A stretch of DNA of 64,000 nt from Ulva prolifera (taxonomy: Eukaryota; Chlorophyta; Ulvophyceae; Ulvales; Ulvaceae): assembly GCA_023078555.1 (NCBI GenBank), contig CM041196.1, forward strand, positions 12,666,985 to 12,730,984, written 5' to 3'. The notes under the pieces are model-generated. The model was not told the origin of the DNA. It ran no database searches and saw only the letters and a program-made list of their open reading frames with translations. Position numbers and translations under genes: made by a program. Position 1 is the first letter of the stretch. Every line of letters starts with the position of its first letter. This document shows positions 29,901-40,440 of this stretch, piece by piece.

Positions 29901-31208
29901 GTCCCTTCTTCTTGCAGAAGAAACAGGTCGTGGTCTCCTCGCGAGGAGCCTGGCCGGCTGCAAGAGCAGCGACCACAGGACCATCACCACGGTGCTGCTT
30001 GCGCCAGCCATGGCCAGGTTTGCCCGCGGGCGCCCCAGACCTAGCCTGCAGCTGCCGCTGTTGTTTGAGCAAGTCAGCATGCTCAGTCAAACGTGATATG
30101 ATCACATGAGGGGAGGAGTGTTGAACTTCGCTGCGCACAGCATTGAACTCCTCCCCCACCTCTAACAGTTTCAAACGGAGCCATCGCTGGCCCACATCGG
30201 CACCTAGTGCCTCCAGTTGAGTGTATACACTCATCACATCACCACAATATGTCGCAACATCTCTTTTGTTTTGTGAATGAAAAAGAATTAAACCGACTCC
30301 ACAGTCTGTGGATTTCGGCTTCGGTGCTAGGTCTGTACTTTGCAGTCAAGTAAGACCATGCTTCACACAGGTGTGACATGCGATAGACAGTCGTCCTATT
30401 GCCTTCCGCGTCAGGCAAATACATCAGAACCTGTGACCTCGCCCTAGCATGAACACGCTGTTCGTCCGCAGACGGTGCGTGCTGCAACAAATGATCTAAC
30501 TCAAATTGGCCTAACCACAAAAAGACTTTCTGTTCGTACGCAACGAAACTTTCAGTCTGAAACTTCCATTCAGGGAGTTTTCCTTTTGTCAAATCAGGTT
30601 CGCTACGTCCCCGAGATGCACGCAGCGCCTCGGTCAACGTTTCAAGTGATATGAAAGACTCAGTGTGACCAGGATCGTTCACAACATGAGAGGAAAAAGG
30701 CACCTGCTGGCTGCTCTGCCCAGTATGGGAAGAGGGTCGTGGCCGGACAATTCGTCCGCCCCGGAGCAACATACCCGCAGGCTGTTCTCCGTCAGGGAGA
30801 TGCTGGTCAGCGTCCCTGTCGACGAGAGGCTGCTGGTCAGCATCGTCACGCCTCTCCTCGCGAGGAGAGTTGGCGTTGGAGTTGGCATTAGAAAGAGACA
30901 TCCTGCATTAGGACAGACGGTTGTTTGTTGCGCGCAGCAACTAACCGGTGGGATGGCTCGCAAGCCGACAGGTTGAGAAAAATAAGCGAACGCGTTCGCT
31001 TTTCTCAGCGCTGATCATTAAAACAAGCTTCTCGAAGTGTGTCTAACAACAATATACTACGAGAAAGCTAAATGATGCCTGCGCTTTTGACCGCAGTCTG
31101 AGCGCCGGCAGAACAGTGGAATGCCCGCAGTGTCTGCGCACAGACATTGGCCGACGGCTTCCTGAACAAGACCATAAACAGACATAACGCTAACATTCAC
31201 CGATACCA
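26975..31208 (-). CDS. Copia element B: gag, protease, integrase part
   Basis: Minus-strand polyprotein region of B: gag begins at about 30901 (MSLSNANSNAN), CCHC knuckle near 29915 (CFFCKKKGHLRANC), protease motif DSGSDMHIIGN, integrase zinc module (HLSLHQSNW, CHGCRIGK), integrase core, then the acidic linker (DDDD runs) before inserted element C. It is most similar to element D within this window (shared MSLSNANSNAN start). The region holds several breaks and is listed as one block of a fossil, not as a working frame. Confidence 0.8.
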
Positions 31209-31555
31209 TGTCAGAAAGTCACTCATCTGCAGGTCAGACGCGCAGTCTCAGGTCAAGTCAGGCAACCAGCATTCCATACCTGCTGCGCACAGAGGTAGAA
31301 CCGAGGAATGCGGGGAAGAATCAGGATACAGCTAGTACCGTGAAACAGTGATAAGAATGGTTACAGATCTCAGTGTGCACATGCTTATATGCACACTGAA
31401 CACACAAGGTTACGGCGGGAAACCCTTGCGGGATCTCTCTCACTACATCGAGACAATCTCGGATGGCGGCTTACCCCTACACTGGATCCGCGGATCGTCC
31501 GTGCATGGGTGCACCTGTCACCACACCTCTGCCCGCAGGCTCTTGCATTGTGACA
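31209..31555 (-). repeat. 5' LTR of copia element B
   Basis: 347 bp. The primer site lies just left of it (31198-31208, TGGTATCGGTG on the minus strand). The AGTGT duplication follows at 31556-31560. Confidence 0.93.
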
Positions 31556-33769
31556 AGTGTAGCATCTTTATTTTCTGGCTCCCTAGTGCTCAAAGGCAGT
31601 CCGAGTAGATCGTCCTCGGCAATGCCCATCATTCTCACTGCGTTGTCGATTGCTACTTCTGTTACACCCGCATGTGCGAACGTATGGGTTGCTGCTGCCC
31701 GGTCGTTCTGGTGCAGCTCTGGCTGCTCTGTAGCTGGGTGGGCTAGCTGCTCACGGAACTGGGCTCGGGAGACATAAGACTTCTCGGGAGGGGGGTGTGG
31801 TGAGCCCTAGGCCTGCAGTAACAAGTCAACTGAGCTCAGCTGTGTATTGGGATGTCGATAGATACAAGGCACTTTGCCTGCAGCTGAGATGCGGGCACCT
31901 GCATTGCTGGCAGTCTGCTTTGATGCCATGCCGTGTTATGACTCGCCAAGTAACTTCCTTCAAAGTCGTTGCTGATATCAATGCCTAGTTCTGGACCTGC
32001 ACTGTCAGGCTGTGGTATCTTGCTGCCCACCTCGACAGGTTCCATTGGCCTCAAATTTGCTGTTGCGGGTGTTAATCCCATGAAACGCATTGTTCTTGAT
32101 ATGTCCTTCTCTTCAACCACTACTCTTGAGTTGTTGTGCAACGCCTGCAGGTTCTCAAGACATAATGCAAATTCCTAGTGCTCCATGAGAGCCAGTTACG
32201 ACGTCAATTGCAGTGGTGAACACGGTGACTGCACGATGGTGGCGGATGGCTCATACCGTTGAAATGTTGCCTGCAACGCCTGGGGGTAACTGCAGATTTG
32301 TGGCAGTTCGCACTGACCCGTCTGTAGCTCCTTCTGCATGGTTCCACTTCGGCTTCTCTGGTGTCTGTCCACTTCGTTCTAAGTCGTGCCTCGGACTTGA
32401 TGACAGAGGGGTGACTTCAAACTTGGGCTCATCAGAGCGCCATGGCGGGTAGTGTCCATCGTTGAGTGCCCACTCTAGTCTAGTCTTGCTCACTCGGCCT
32501 GGTGCTTCGGCAGTCCCTCCACAGGCTCTGACCTGTATCATGATCGGCCCGATCATGGCGTCTAGTAGTATCAGAGTCAGATGTGTAACATACCCAATAA
32601 AAGCTCTCTGTGTTGCGACTATGAGCACACGTTCCTACGGATCACCAGCCGGTTGTCACGTGCACAGCTGAATTCAGCAGTTTGATTGCGGACTCACCAT
32701 CTTCCGGTCAAATTGCATGTGCAGTTCCGTCAAGTCGTTGCCTTGTTCCTTAGCCTCAGATGCTGCCTTTGGATCAGCCAGTAAAACTTTGGTGAACTGC
32801 CGGATGCTGACGTTGTTGTTGCCCATGCCATCGAATACGACCGTCCTGCAAGGAACGGGTCATCGGACGATGTAAACACCTAGGCACATACACTCTGCAG
32901 CTGTATAGCTGCTGAACGGCAGACTCTGGCGAGGCCGTACTCTGCGAGTTTTTTGTCGCCTGTCTGCGATGTTGTGTAGGACTTCATCATTGCGGCCCAC
33001 GCGACGGTCAAGTTCAAGATCTTTCGCCTTGCGTCCTTCTCTTCGTCTGTTGCGCCGTCTGCGATTGCCTGCAATGTCCGAATGCACCGTCGGGTGATCA
33101 ATCACACGGGCCGGACTTGCCACTCCGACACTTCACATGGTAGTGTAGTGTTAGCCACACCTCTGGCGCGAACCCCTTCAGTGCTGTTATTGGTGTAGTT
33201 TGAAGCCAGCATCCATCAGGCGTGAGTTTGGGATCAAGCACCTTTTTTACCTTGGGGCACTTTCGATGTGCCTCGGGTAGGGCATTCAACGTTTCCCGAA
33301 GCTTAGCGCACATGTGAATACCACCACGCAGTTTCTCACCTTTGGTATCCACGGTCCTTGCGGTAGTGCCGTCGCTGACACATGACCGGCTAACCAGCTC
33401 ATTGACACGGCTGGTCGTTGGCGGACTGGGCATCGTCAGGCTGGATACCGTCCAGATGTTGCCGGGCAGCTCTGGCGCGACTGGATCGGCTCCCTCGGGC
33501 AGATTTAACGTGTCACGCAGCAATGCGCAAAATGTGTCGCCTGTGTAAATGGCACTAGTCCCGCTCGGAGCCTTCGGACCCGCGGGAGCCACTCGGAATT
33601 TGTGTCGTTTCCATTCCAGTCCATCACTTTCATGGGGTACGTGTACACCACAGTTGACAAGTAACGTCAACATGAAAGAGCCCTGTTGAGGTTCTCTGGT
33701 GTGACTGATGCTCAAGTCCTGGACGTGTTTACGATCACCATCAAAGGATTTCAGAGTTACGGTCACCAT
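31556..33769 (-). pseudogene. Gene X of transposon T1, 5' and middle exons
   Basis: Unknown protein. Start chosen at 33769 because X2 aligns from its own Met (MVTVTLKSFDG versus MANVLLKCNNVDG). Exon 1 is 33769-33161 (FMLTLLVNCG, EWKRHKFRV, SCVSDGTTAR, ALPEAHRKCPKVKK, DGCWLQTTP) and ends PE before GTGTGG; X2 ends KE before GTGCGC. Further pieces: about 33080-32935 (LNLTVAWAAMMKSY), about 32850-32695 (GMGNNNVSIRQFT, ELHMQFDRKM), about 32540-32255 (KTRLEWALNDGHYPPW, NLQLPPGVAGN), about 32160-31985 (MRFMGLTPATANLR) and about 31665-31556 (RMMGIAEDDLLGLPLS). Element B is inserted in this last exon; the remaining exons are at 8874-9393. It is divergently arranged with tnp. Nuclear or transposition role is inferred only from position. 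Confidence 0.72.
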
Positions 33770-34145
33770 GCCGGCTACGTCTACAGGTAATGTGGCACAG
33801 GACCACTGCAATTGGCTGGACCTCGGCGGCTGGTGTGCAGTATGATTCAAGCTGGTGTTCGGGCGCCTCAGATACCCCGAGGTTGATGGCGTTTGTAATC
33901 AGACACCGCGGACATGGCTACAAGTGACCGAGTACCCTCGAGACTACACGGCGCTGCATGCGACCACATGTCTGCGTAGTGTGTGATCGTTCGCCGCCAT
34001 AGAACATCGCTTAATATGGAACTCACTCTAATTCCAGCTGAGTTGTATGTTGTGCGCCATTGTCCGTTTTGATTGCAATCAGCCGTAGCAACCTGGCTGC
34101 AGTACTAGTACGTATACACATTCACACACGGTGGGTTGCATCACT
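33770..34145. promoter_or_regulatory. Divergent intergenic region between gene X and tnp (T1)
   Basis: 376 bp separate the two head-to-head start codons. The equivalent gap in copy T2 is 49927-50287 (361 bp), so spacing and orientation are conserved. It presumably holds both promoters. I see no clear TATA box shared by the two copies. Confidence 0.4.
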
Positions 34146-37100
34146 ATGGACGCCGATCACGTCGATCCAGCACCGGGAGCCAAATGAGTTAGGCGGACAA
34201 ATGATGCTATAGATGCTGTCCTGTCTGAGAAGGGCACTTTCAGTGATCCTTGTGCTGATGGCACTCAAAGGTACAGACGTGAGCACTGTCAGGCTACTTT
34301 CGGTCCAGACAGCAAGGCGTATGATTGCCCTTCCCTGAAGCCTGTCCCACAGGACAATCAGGCCGATGGTGGCGGTGTTTTCGGCAGTGCATACATAGAA
34401 TCTCCTTTGGAGTGGCATGTACATGTGGATCGGGAGGCTGGGTGCCTGCCACTCCTCATACTAGAATGCACAGAAGACTGGGCCGCAACTCTGCAGCCCA
34501 GTACTCCCGAGTACTACACCACAAGCGAGGCCGACTTGATAGCGGCGGGAAGAGAAAGCGCTGTTGAAGCAGAGTACGAGGTGTGACAGCTGTTGCATGA
34601 CCATGAGTGGAACGTATGCTTGCCCGTTGGTATAGATGAATACGGCATCCTGCAATTTGTATACGTATACGAATGCTATAGTACTGCAGGCACGTGTACA
34701 ATAGCTATTAAAATTTCCACTATTGGACACGTGCCTGTTCATGTAGGAGCTGATCGGTCATCACGACTGGAGAGCTAGGGGTGGCCTGGAGGGGCTGGAT
34801 ACAGACGACGAGGAGGAGCCTGATCAGGAGGGAGCAGCGATTGGGGCTGCAGTGGATGCACCTCATGCTGCACTAGCTCGCGCCATCGCAGGCGGGCCTG
34901 TGCCTGGTCAAGAACTACATGAGGCAGCTGCCCAACAAGGCGTGTACGAACCAGTGCCGGTCAGTGTACACCTTGCTCCAAGCCAAAGGAGAGTGCAGCA
35001 ACCGGCGCAGGAAGCCGAGTCAGGATGTCGTTTAAAGAAGGGTACAGGGGCCTGGTTGTGTGAGCACCGGGGTGACCCCATTGCCCCGGGGCATACTGTC
35101 ACAGTCGTACAGGCCTGTTATTGGTTGGCATCGATGAAGCATGATCACAGGGTCACCGACACTGTGATCGACCAGTTCTGTGCAATGATGCACCACCTCA
35201 TCTTGCCAGCGGACAACCTGTACCCTGCATCGTACCATATGGTCAAGGCTGTATTGGATGTTGAATCCAGCAAGGCGTGTGCTAGGCACATATGCGACAA
35301 GTGCTGGCCCGTGTTCCCAGATATACACTCTGCTCTTTACCCTGGAAATGCAGATGCAGTGTGTGCAGCTGAAGGTTGTGGCAACCGCCGCTTCGATGTG
35401 TCCGACACTGGAGTGGTTTTGCCGAAGCGGAATATCTACTGTTTTGATGTGCGATCAACCGTCCTGGACCTCTTGGATCCCATCCTGGAGGACCTTGACA
35501 CCTATCGGGAACAGCGTGAACAGGCTTACAAAGACCCGGCATCATATTTCAGGAGCCCCGCTGGTCAGTATGTCGACGCTGCTATTGGCCACAAATTGAG
35601 TGCTCCGTCGGAAGACGCAATTGTAATCCCTTTCTCTATGGGTATGCTCCCTATGGCGACGCCTGCGGGTGGAGACTAGCTATATACAGGCAGCTGCAGC
35701 ACTATCCGATCAATGCTGCACATGCAGGGGGTGATGGCGTCCAGATCTACACCAACAAGGTGTACGGTACGCTGGCCTGTGGACTGAAGTTGACAGATGC
35801 ACCAGAAGGGTTGCAAGCCAAGAACATCACATGTTCTCCTGTGAGCGTCGTGCAAGGCCCTGCCGAGCCGGGGTCCTACCACGATGTCGTGGGCCCTATC
35901 TTGGAGTTTTTTGAGAAGCATGACCCAGGTGTGACCTTAGCAATACTGCCATCCACACCACACCAAGTCCCTGCACAGCACCAGGGCTTCCGGACATGAT
36001 GGAACTCACGGCTGAGATCGCGACAGCTGCAGGCCGCCCAGGGTCCACTCCGCTCTGGGTTAATGTGGGTGGTCCAAGGCTGCTGAAGGTGGCATGTATC
36101 GGTATCAGCAGAAGGAGACATCCCGTTCATGACGAAATTAACAGGAGGTTTACATCATACGGCCGGAAATGCTTGCTTTGCGTGTGCATTTTCAGGGGCG
36201 CACAACCACGAAGCCAACACAGTCCGGTGTGTTCTTGTGGCCATGGCCATGCATGGCCATGCATCCAACAATTGCCAGTTAACTTCCCACATGTGCTGCT
36301 CCTCGACGTGTATGTCTTGCCAAGTGCACCGGTACCATCCAAACCGGAGTGCCTGCATACGCAGGTGGATGGGGTTTGATGCAGATGTAACACAAAGAGT
36401 GCCGTGTTATGCCGCTGCTGGCAGCTGTGCATCCTTCGCGGGCCAAACTATGCACCCTCTAGAGCAGATAGGTGTAGACCGCTCAGGGGAAAAACCCCGC
36501 ATGCCACTTGGCTTCCTGCAGAAGGATGATGGGCGCTTCCTCGCCAGGACAGCCTTCACAGATCCCATCGCTGTGGGATCAGATACGTGGCTGTCAGACA
36601 ATGTGTTGAAGTACAGCGCTACCGAGATCCTCTTACGAGGCAAGAAGGCCAAACTCCTCCAGGACCAAGTGTTGCATCCAACACTCAAAGCAGTGGAGGA
36701 TATTGACCAAAACCACCGCGCTGAATGGGTCAATCAGGAGAAGAAGGATCTAGGTGCTCGGGGAGAGGCCATGTTCCAGACACTGTCGTACGTGAAGTGA
36801 GTCCCTCCATCTGATGTTCTTGTGTGCTGCCAACTGGAAGCAGGTTCCAGCAGCTGCGCTATCTCACTGACTGGATCCGGATGTGCTTGCAGCCCATGTC
36901 ACTTCTTTTGGTACGGCATCGCACACCTCTTCTTGCTTGGCATCCTGAAGGACTTCTGGAGGATGTGGCTGGGGAAAGTGTCTGGAAAGGGGTGCGTCCT
37001 CCCTACCTACATCTGGACGCATCTCACCAAGAAAGGAGAAGACATTCTTACTACCGAGCTTTTCGGGAAGCCATACACTGATCTCATTCGGTGTGTGACC

Positions 37101-38070
37101 ACCTTCGTGGCCGTGCTTGCATACAAAATTGTGCCTGGTGGGATTAGCCCTATACAACTAATGTGGCTGCCTCCTGTTGCAGGTACCGAGGCCTCTGGAT
37201 GATGGAAGAGTGGCTTGCTTTTGTCATAAATCAGTGTCTAGGTACACCTGCAATGCATGACGCGCAAGTCTGCGCATGGGTATGGTGGCCAAGGGCCCAA
37301 CCCGTGTTATGTTAGGATAGTATGCATGAGCATGCTTGGGGCGCTCCGTGAGCGGCTCGCCCCGGGCCATTGTCATTGGGCCACGGTATACATGCACGAA
37401 TGGTCGCATATAGTCGTATGCGTCCAAGTCTGAAGTAACCTTTCTCTTTCATCTTCCATAGGTTCCTGCACTGTCTTGCATCCAGTGCAGTATTCTCCCT
37501 GATCTGTGTAGTGACCTTTCGTACGACCTGGCGGCTCTCCAGGTATAGGCACTACTAACCTCCTAATGCACACATAATAGGTTCTCGTTTATAACAGCTT
37601 TCACCAAGACATTTTCTATGTTCCTACTGAACGATCTACCATGGAAACGGGAGCACCTCCACCTGAAAAAGGGGTTTGACGAGCAGTGGTCGCTACTACG
37701 GTCATCTTTGCTTTACTTCATGAAGTGGCATGCTGGTCAACACACTGAAGAGCGCCTAGTACAGGCTGCTCGGGAGAGACTGCTACATTTGTGTATCGTG
37801 CCAGCATTTTGCCAAACACGCACACTCGTGCAGCAGTGCAATCCTGACAGGCCTGTCAAGGTGTCATATTAATTCTTTCAAAACTCTACTGACAAACACA
37901 TCCATTGTATTCCTAGCCAAGGTGCACGGCTCGATGCATTTGCAGACATCAACTCTGGCAGCTTGTGTATAGACTACATAATGGAAGGCTGCAGCCATCC
38001 CGGGAGAGCAGACATGAATTTTTTTTGGTGGCCCACAAATCGCCCATTCTTATACCTGTTCGATGTGTGA
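34146..38070 (+). pseudogene. tnp of T1: Tnp2-like transposase gene, multi-exon, decayed
   Basis: Plus-strand gene facing away from gene X. Exon 1 (34146-34580) starts MDADHV, like T2's MQADHV, but has an in-frame TGA after about 13 codons where T2 has a sense codon. It then holds a zinc-ribbon-like piece (GTQRYRREHC) and LECTEDWA, ending YE before a GT donor. Exon 2 from 34747 (ELIGHHDWRARGGLE) contains CxxC motifs (HICDKCWPVFP, CAAEGCGNR). Later exons carry GDGVQIYTN, SVVQGPAEPGSY, GDIPFMTKLTGGLHH with CFACAF, then WYGIAHLFLLGILKDFW, a Trp-rich helical segment (NDLPWKREHLHLKKGFD, 37618-37872) and a tail after 37917. The order and the motifs resemble Tnp2-type (CACTA/EnSpm, Plavaka) transposases, DDE enzymes that cut the element ends. 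I could not assign the catalytic triad. Confidence 0.6.
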
Positions 38071-38622
38071 TGCATCTGTGCTTGAGTCTGGGGTCGTGCA
38101 GTTCACCTAGAGTGCTGTCTTAGAGCAGCACGTACAGAAGCACCATGCTATCCACAGAATGTCCTTTATACAACCGGGATCAAGCACACTTACCTGTGGA
38201 TTTTCGCCCGTGCCCTGGTGCCCCCCGGTTTAAATGCCCCCCTGCTGTGTACTGCGTCTAACCGGTCAGGCCCGCACCACAACACGAATAGCAGCCGCGC
38301 GAGCCCACCGAGTTTTGCAAGGACACACACAATGGGTGTATGGCGTTGACACCAGGCGCCTGGGCACGACTACGGTCCGTAGAGGAAGCCCACGAAGCAC
38401 AGCAGCAAGAAGCTGGAGACAATAAGACAGTTGCAACACAGGGACAACAACGAGATGCCACACGCACTCGGCAATATTAATACTGGATTGCGTCAGCTTT
38501 GTAGGTGAAAGACGTCGAATCTCGCGCGCACCTCTACCTTGAGCGTGGCGACCACCGCGAGTTGCACCGTGCTGCTAGACGCTTTCTCGAAGTGCTCGAG
38601 GAGCGCGATGGGAAACTGCAAA
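38071..38622. other. No gene recognised; probable right end of T1
   Basis: Downstream of the last tnp segment. No terminal inverted repeat could be matched to the left side of T1. A short minus-strand frame (38620-38493; EHFEKASSSTVQLAVV) looks faintly protein-like but is unsupported. Confidence 0.3.
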
Positions 38623-38897
38623 TATATCGCTGTCCGGGTATTGGAAGATAGATTGTTGTCAATAGGTGTAATTGATAACGTAAAATCTTTAATTGATTCC
38701 GGACAGCTCCACATTTTTTTCGGACACTGGTGTCAGCGCCAGATCGTGCCAGCCCAGCCGGTCGACGGATAGTATATCGCTGTCCGGGTATGGGAAGATA
38801 GATTGTTGTCAATAGGTGTAATTGATAACGTAAAATCTTTACTTGATCCCGGACAGATCCACATTTTTTTCGGACACTGGTGTCACAGCGCCAGCTC
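38623..38897. repeat. 150-bp-period direct duplication with inverted arms
   Basis: Two copies (38623-38745 and 38773-38897) about 95% identical by eye, offset 150 bp. Each starts TATCGCTGTCCGGGTAT and ends CGGACACTGGTGTCA. Within each, CTGTCCGG near the start is the reverse complement of CCGGACAG near the end, so each unit could fold as a hairpin or be a small terminal-inverted-repeat element. The duplication carries the apparent first codons of the downstream ORF. Confidence 0.75.
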
Positions 38898-39822
38898 CGG
38901 TAGGCCCAGCACAGTCACAAGCTTGAACACAGCGTGGGGCAGTACAGATGGGCAAGGCGTCGTGTCGAACAAAAGGGTATGCCTGGCCCACTTAGGAACC
39001 ACTTGCCAACGGGATAATGGGTACAAAAGAGTGTTGGGCGACGTTGACTCGCCATACTTCCCGGTAGAGTTTCCGTGGGCGGGGGGTTGCGGGTGGGCTG
39101 TGCCCACTAGGGCGGGGCACATGCGCCTCCAGGCCTTACGCCGGCAGCACGTTGGTAGGCACTTTATCAATTGTAGGCATAGTATGTCAAAAAAAATTGA
39201 AGCCAGCGGCTTTTTCCAAAAGCATTTCACTTTGCACAGTGGCAAAGAGCCCCCGCTCGTGCCTGTGGTGAGTGCAGCCGGTGGTGGCTCAAGTCCCGTG
39301 CCAGGTGAGGAACAAGCACCGATTGTTGTGGACGATCCACCGTCACCGTTGGTACACGGTGGCAATGGTGTGTACCGGGCGGGGTGGTCGAGCTGTAGTA
39401 GTGAGACTAGTGGCAGTAGTGGGGTGCTAGAAGTGAGCACCCTCGACGAGTTGGCTAGTGCGCGTGCTCATTGTGATGTTCACAACATCGGGCCATGCGT
39501 ACGGTATCATGTACGTCACATGAGCCCGCTACACGTGAGCACTGTGGGTAGAATCCAAGCATTCCACGACCAGCTGGCGGGACACAGTCTGGTGCAACTG
39601 CCTGTACGAGACTTCGTGGTGAATTTCGTGACACCTGTCGTCCAACATGATGGTATGAGTCACGGATACCACGACACGGACAGCGACAGGGCATGGGAAG
39701 TTCCAGATGATAAGCGGACCACCTACATCCTTAGAGCAGTGGATGACCCCCAACTCCATGACATATTAGCAGTGGTGGGTGCAACTCCAGGCTCACCGAT
39801 GTATCTTCGCCCCGAGGTATGA
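38803..39822 (+). CDS. Unknown protein, 339 codons
   Basis: Single open frame. The first 30 codons lie in the 150-bp duplication and may be untranslated. Protein-like text follows (CLAHLGTTCQRDNGYKRVL, VEFPWAGGCGWAVP, then LQALRRQHVGRHFIN), then a Ser/Gly/Pro linker (SSCSSETSGSSG) and a C-terminal part (RIQAFHDQLAGHSLVQLPV, YILRAVDDPQLHDIL). Cys and His are frequent in the N-terminal half (HxxxC spacing around TRAGHMRLQ...HFINCRH), which may be a zinc-binding module. No family recognised. No similar copy elsewhere in the window. It sits between transposon T1 and copia D. Confidence 0.4.
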   Translation: MLSIGVIDNVKSLLDPGQIHIFFGHWCHSASSGRPSTVTSLNTAWGSTDGQGVVSNKRVCLAHLGTTCQRDNGYKRVLGDVDSPYFPVEFPWAGGCGWAVPTRAGHMRLQALRRQHVGRHFINCRHSMSKKIEASGFFQKHFTLHSGKEPPLVPVVSAAGGGSSPVPGEEQAPIVVDDPPSPLVHGGNGVYRAGWSSCSSETSGSSGVLEVSTLDELASARAHCDVHNIGPCVRYHVRHMSPLHVSTVGRIQAFHDQLAGHSLVQLPVRDFVVNFVTPVVQHDGMSHGYHDTDSDRAWEVPDDKRTTYILRAVDDPQLHDILAVVGATPGSPMYLRPEV

Positions 39823-40091
39823 TTATGTCCTTTTTGAACTTTGGTGTTTCGTGCAATCAGTGTTCTAATGAGTTTGCGAATTGATAAGCAATGTTGTAGT
39901 GCATCAATGTAGCCGTAGTCACCGGTCAAGGAGCACACGACAACGCACCGTATGCACAAAGCAATTGATATGTCAACATACTGCATTGCTTTGTCTACAG
40001 CAATAGACAATTGTGTACACATGTGTAGATGGCAGAATAGCTCATCAAGATCGAACAGGCATGTCCAAACGGAGTCTCAGGAGCAGGACAA
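39823..40091. other. Non-coding gap, with a possible first exon at its end
   Basis: No ORF of note. From 40060 an ATG opens MSKRSLRSR and runs to the GACAA target duplication of element D. The sequence after D resumes in the same frame and reaches CCCTG before a GTAAG donor-like site at about 46705. It could be exon 1 of the gene at 46.9 kb, split by D; weak evidence. Confidence 0.25.
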
Positions 40092-40440
40092 TGTCACAAT
40101 GCATGAGCCTGCGGGCAGCAGTGTGGTGACAGGTGCACCCATGCACGGACGATCCGCGGATCTAGTGCAGGGGTAAGCCGCCAGCCGAGATTGTCTCGAT
40201 GTAGTGAGAGAGATCCCGCGAGGGTTTCCCGTCGTGACCTTGTGTGTTCAGTGTGCATATAAGTCTGTGCACACTGAGATCTGTAACCTTTCTCTTTACT
40301 GTTTCACGGTATTAGCATCTCCCTCTTACAGTGTTCCTCGGTTCTACCTCTGTGCGCAGCAGGTATGGAACACTGGCCGCCTGACCTGATCTGAACTGAG
40401 ACTGCGCGTCTGACCTGACAAGATGAAGCACTTTCTGACA
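40092..40440 (+). repeat. 5' LTR of copia element D
   Basis: 349 bp, TGTCACAATG to CTTTCTGACA, with a TGCATATAAG box near 40254. Confidence 0.94.

Larger units (their letters stand above)
9394..31555 (-). mobile_element. Copia element B, carrying nested elements A and C
   Basis: Ty1/copia retrotransposon on the minus strand. 5' LTR is 31209-31555 and 3' LTR 9394-9740 (347 bp each, about 97% identical by eye, TGTCA...TGACA ends), flanked by the 5-bp duplication AGTGT. The primer-binding site next to the 5' LTR reads TGGTATCGGTG on the element strand, like an initiator-tRNA-Met half-site, and a purine-rich tract (TTTATGGGGGAG) precedes the 3' LTR. Parts in order: gag with CCHC knuckle, protease and integrase (about 30900-26975), then reverse transcriptase and RNase H (17858-16225). 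Two later elements interrupt it: gypsy C between integrase-side and RT-side sequence, and copia A close to the 3' LTR. The copy is broken, with several breaks besides the two insertions. LTR divergence makes it older than A and similar to D. Confidence 0.93.
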
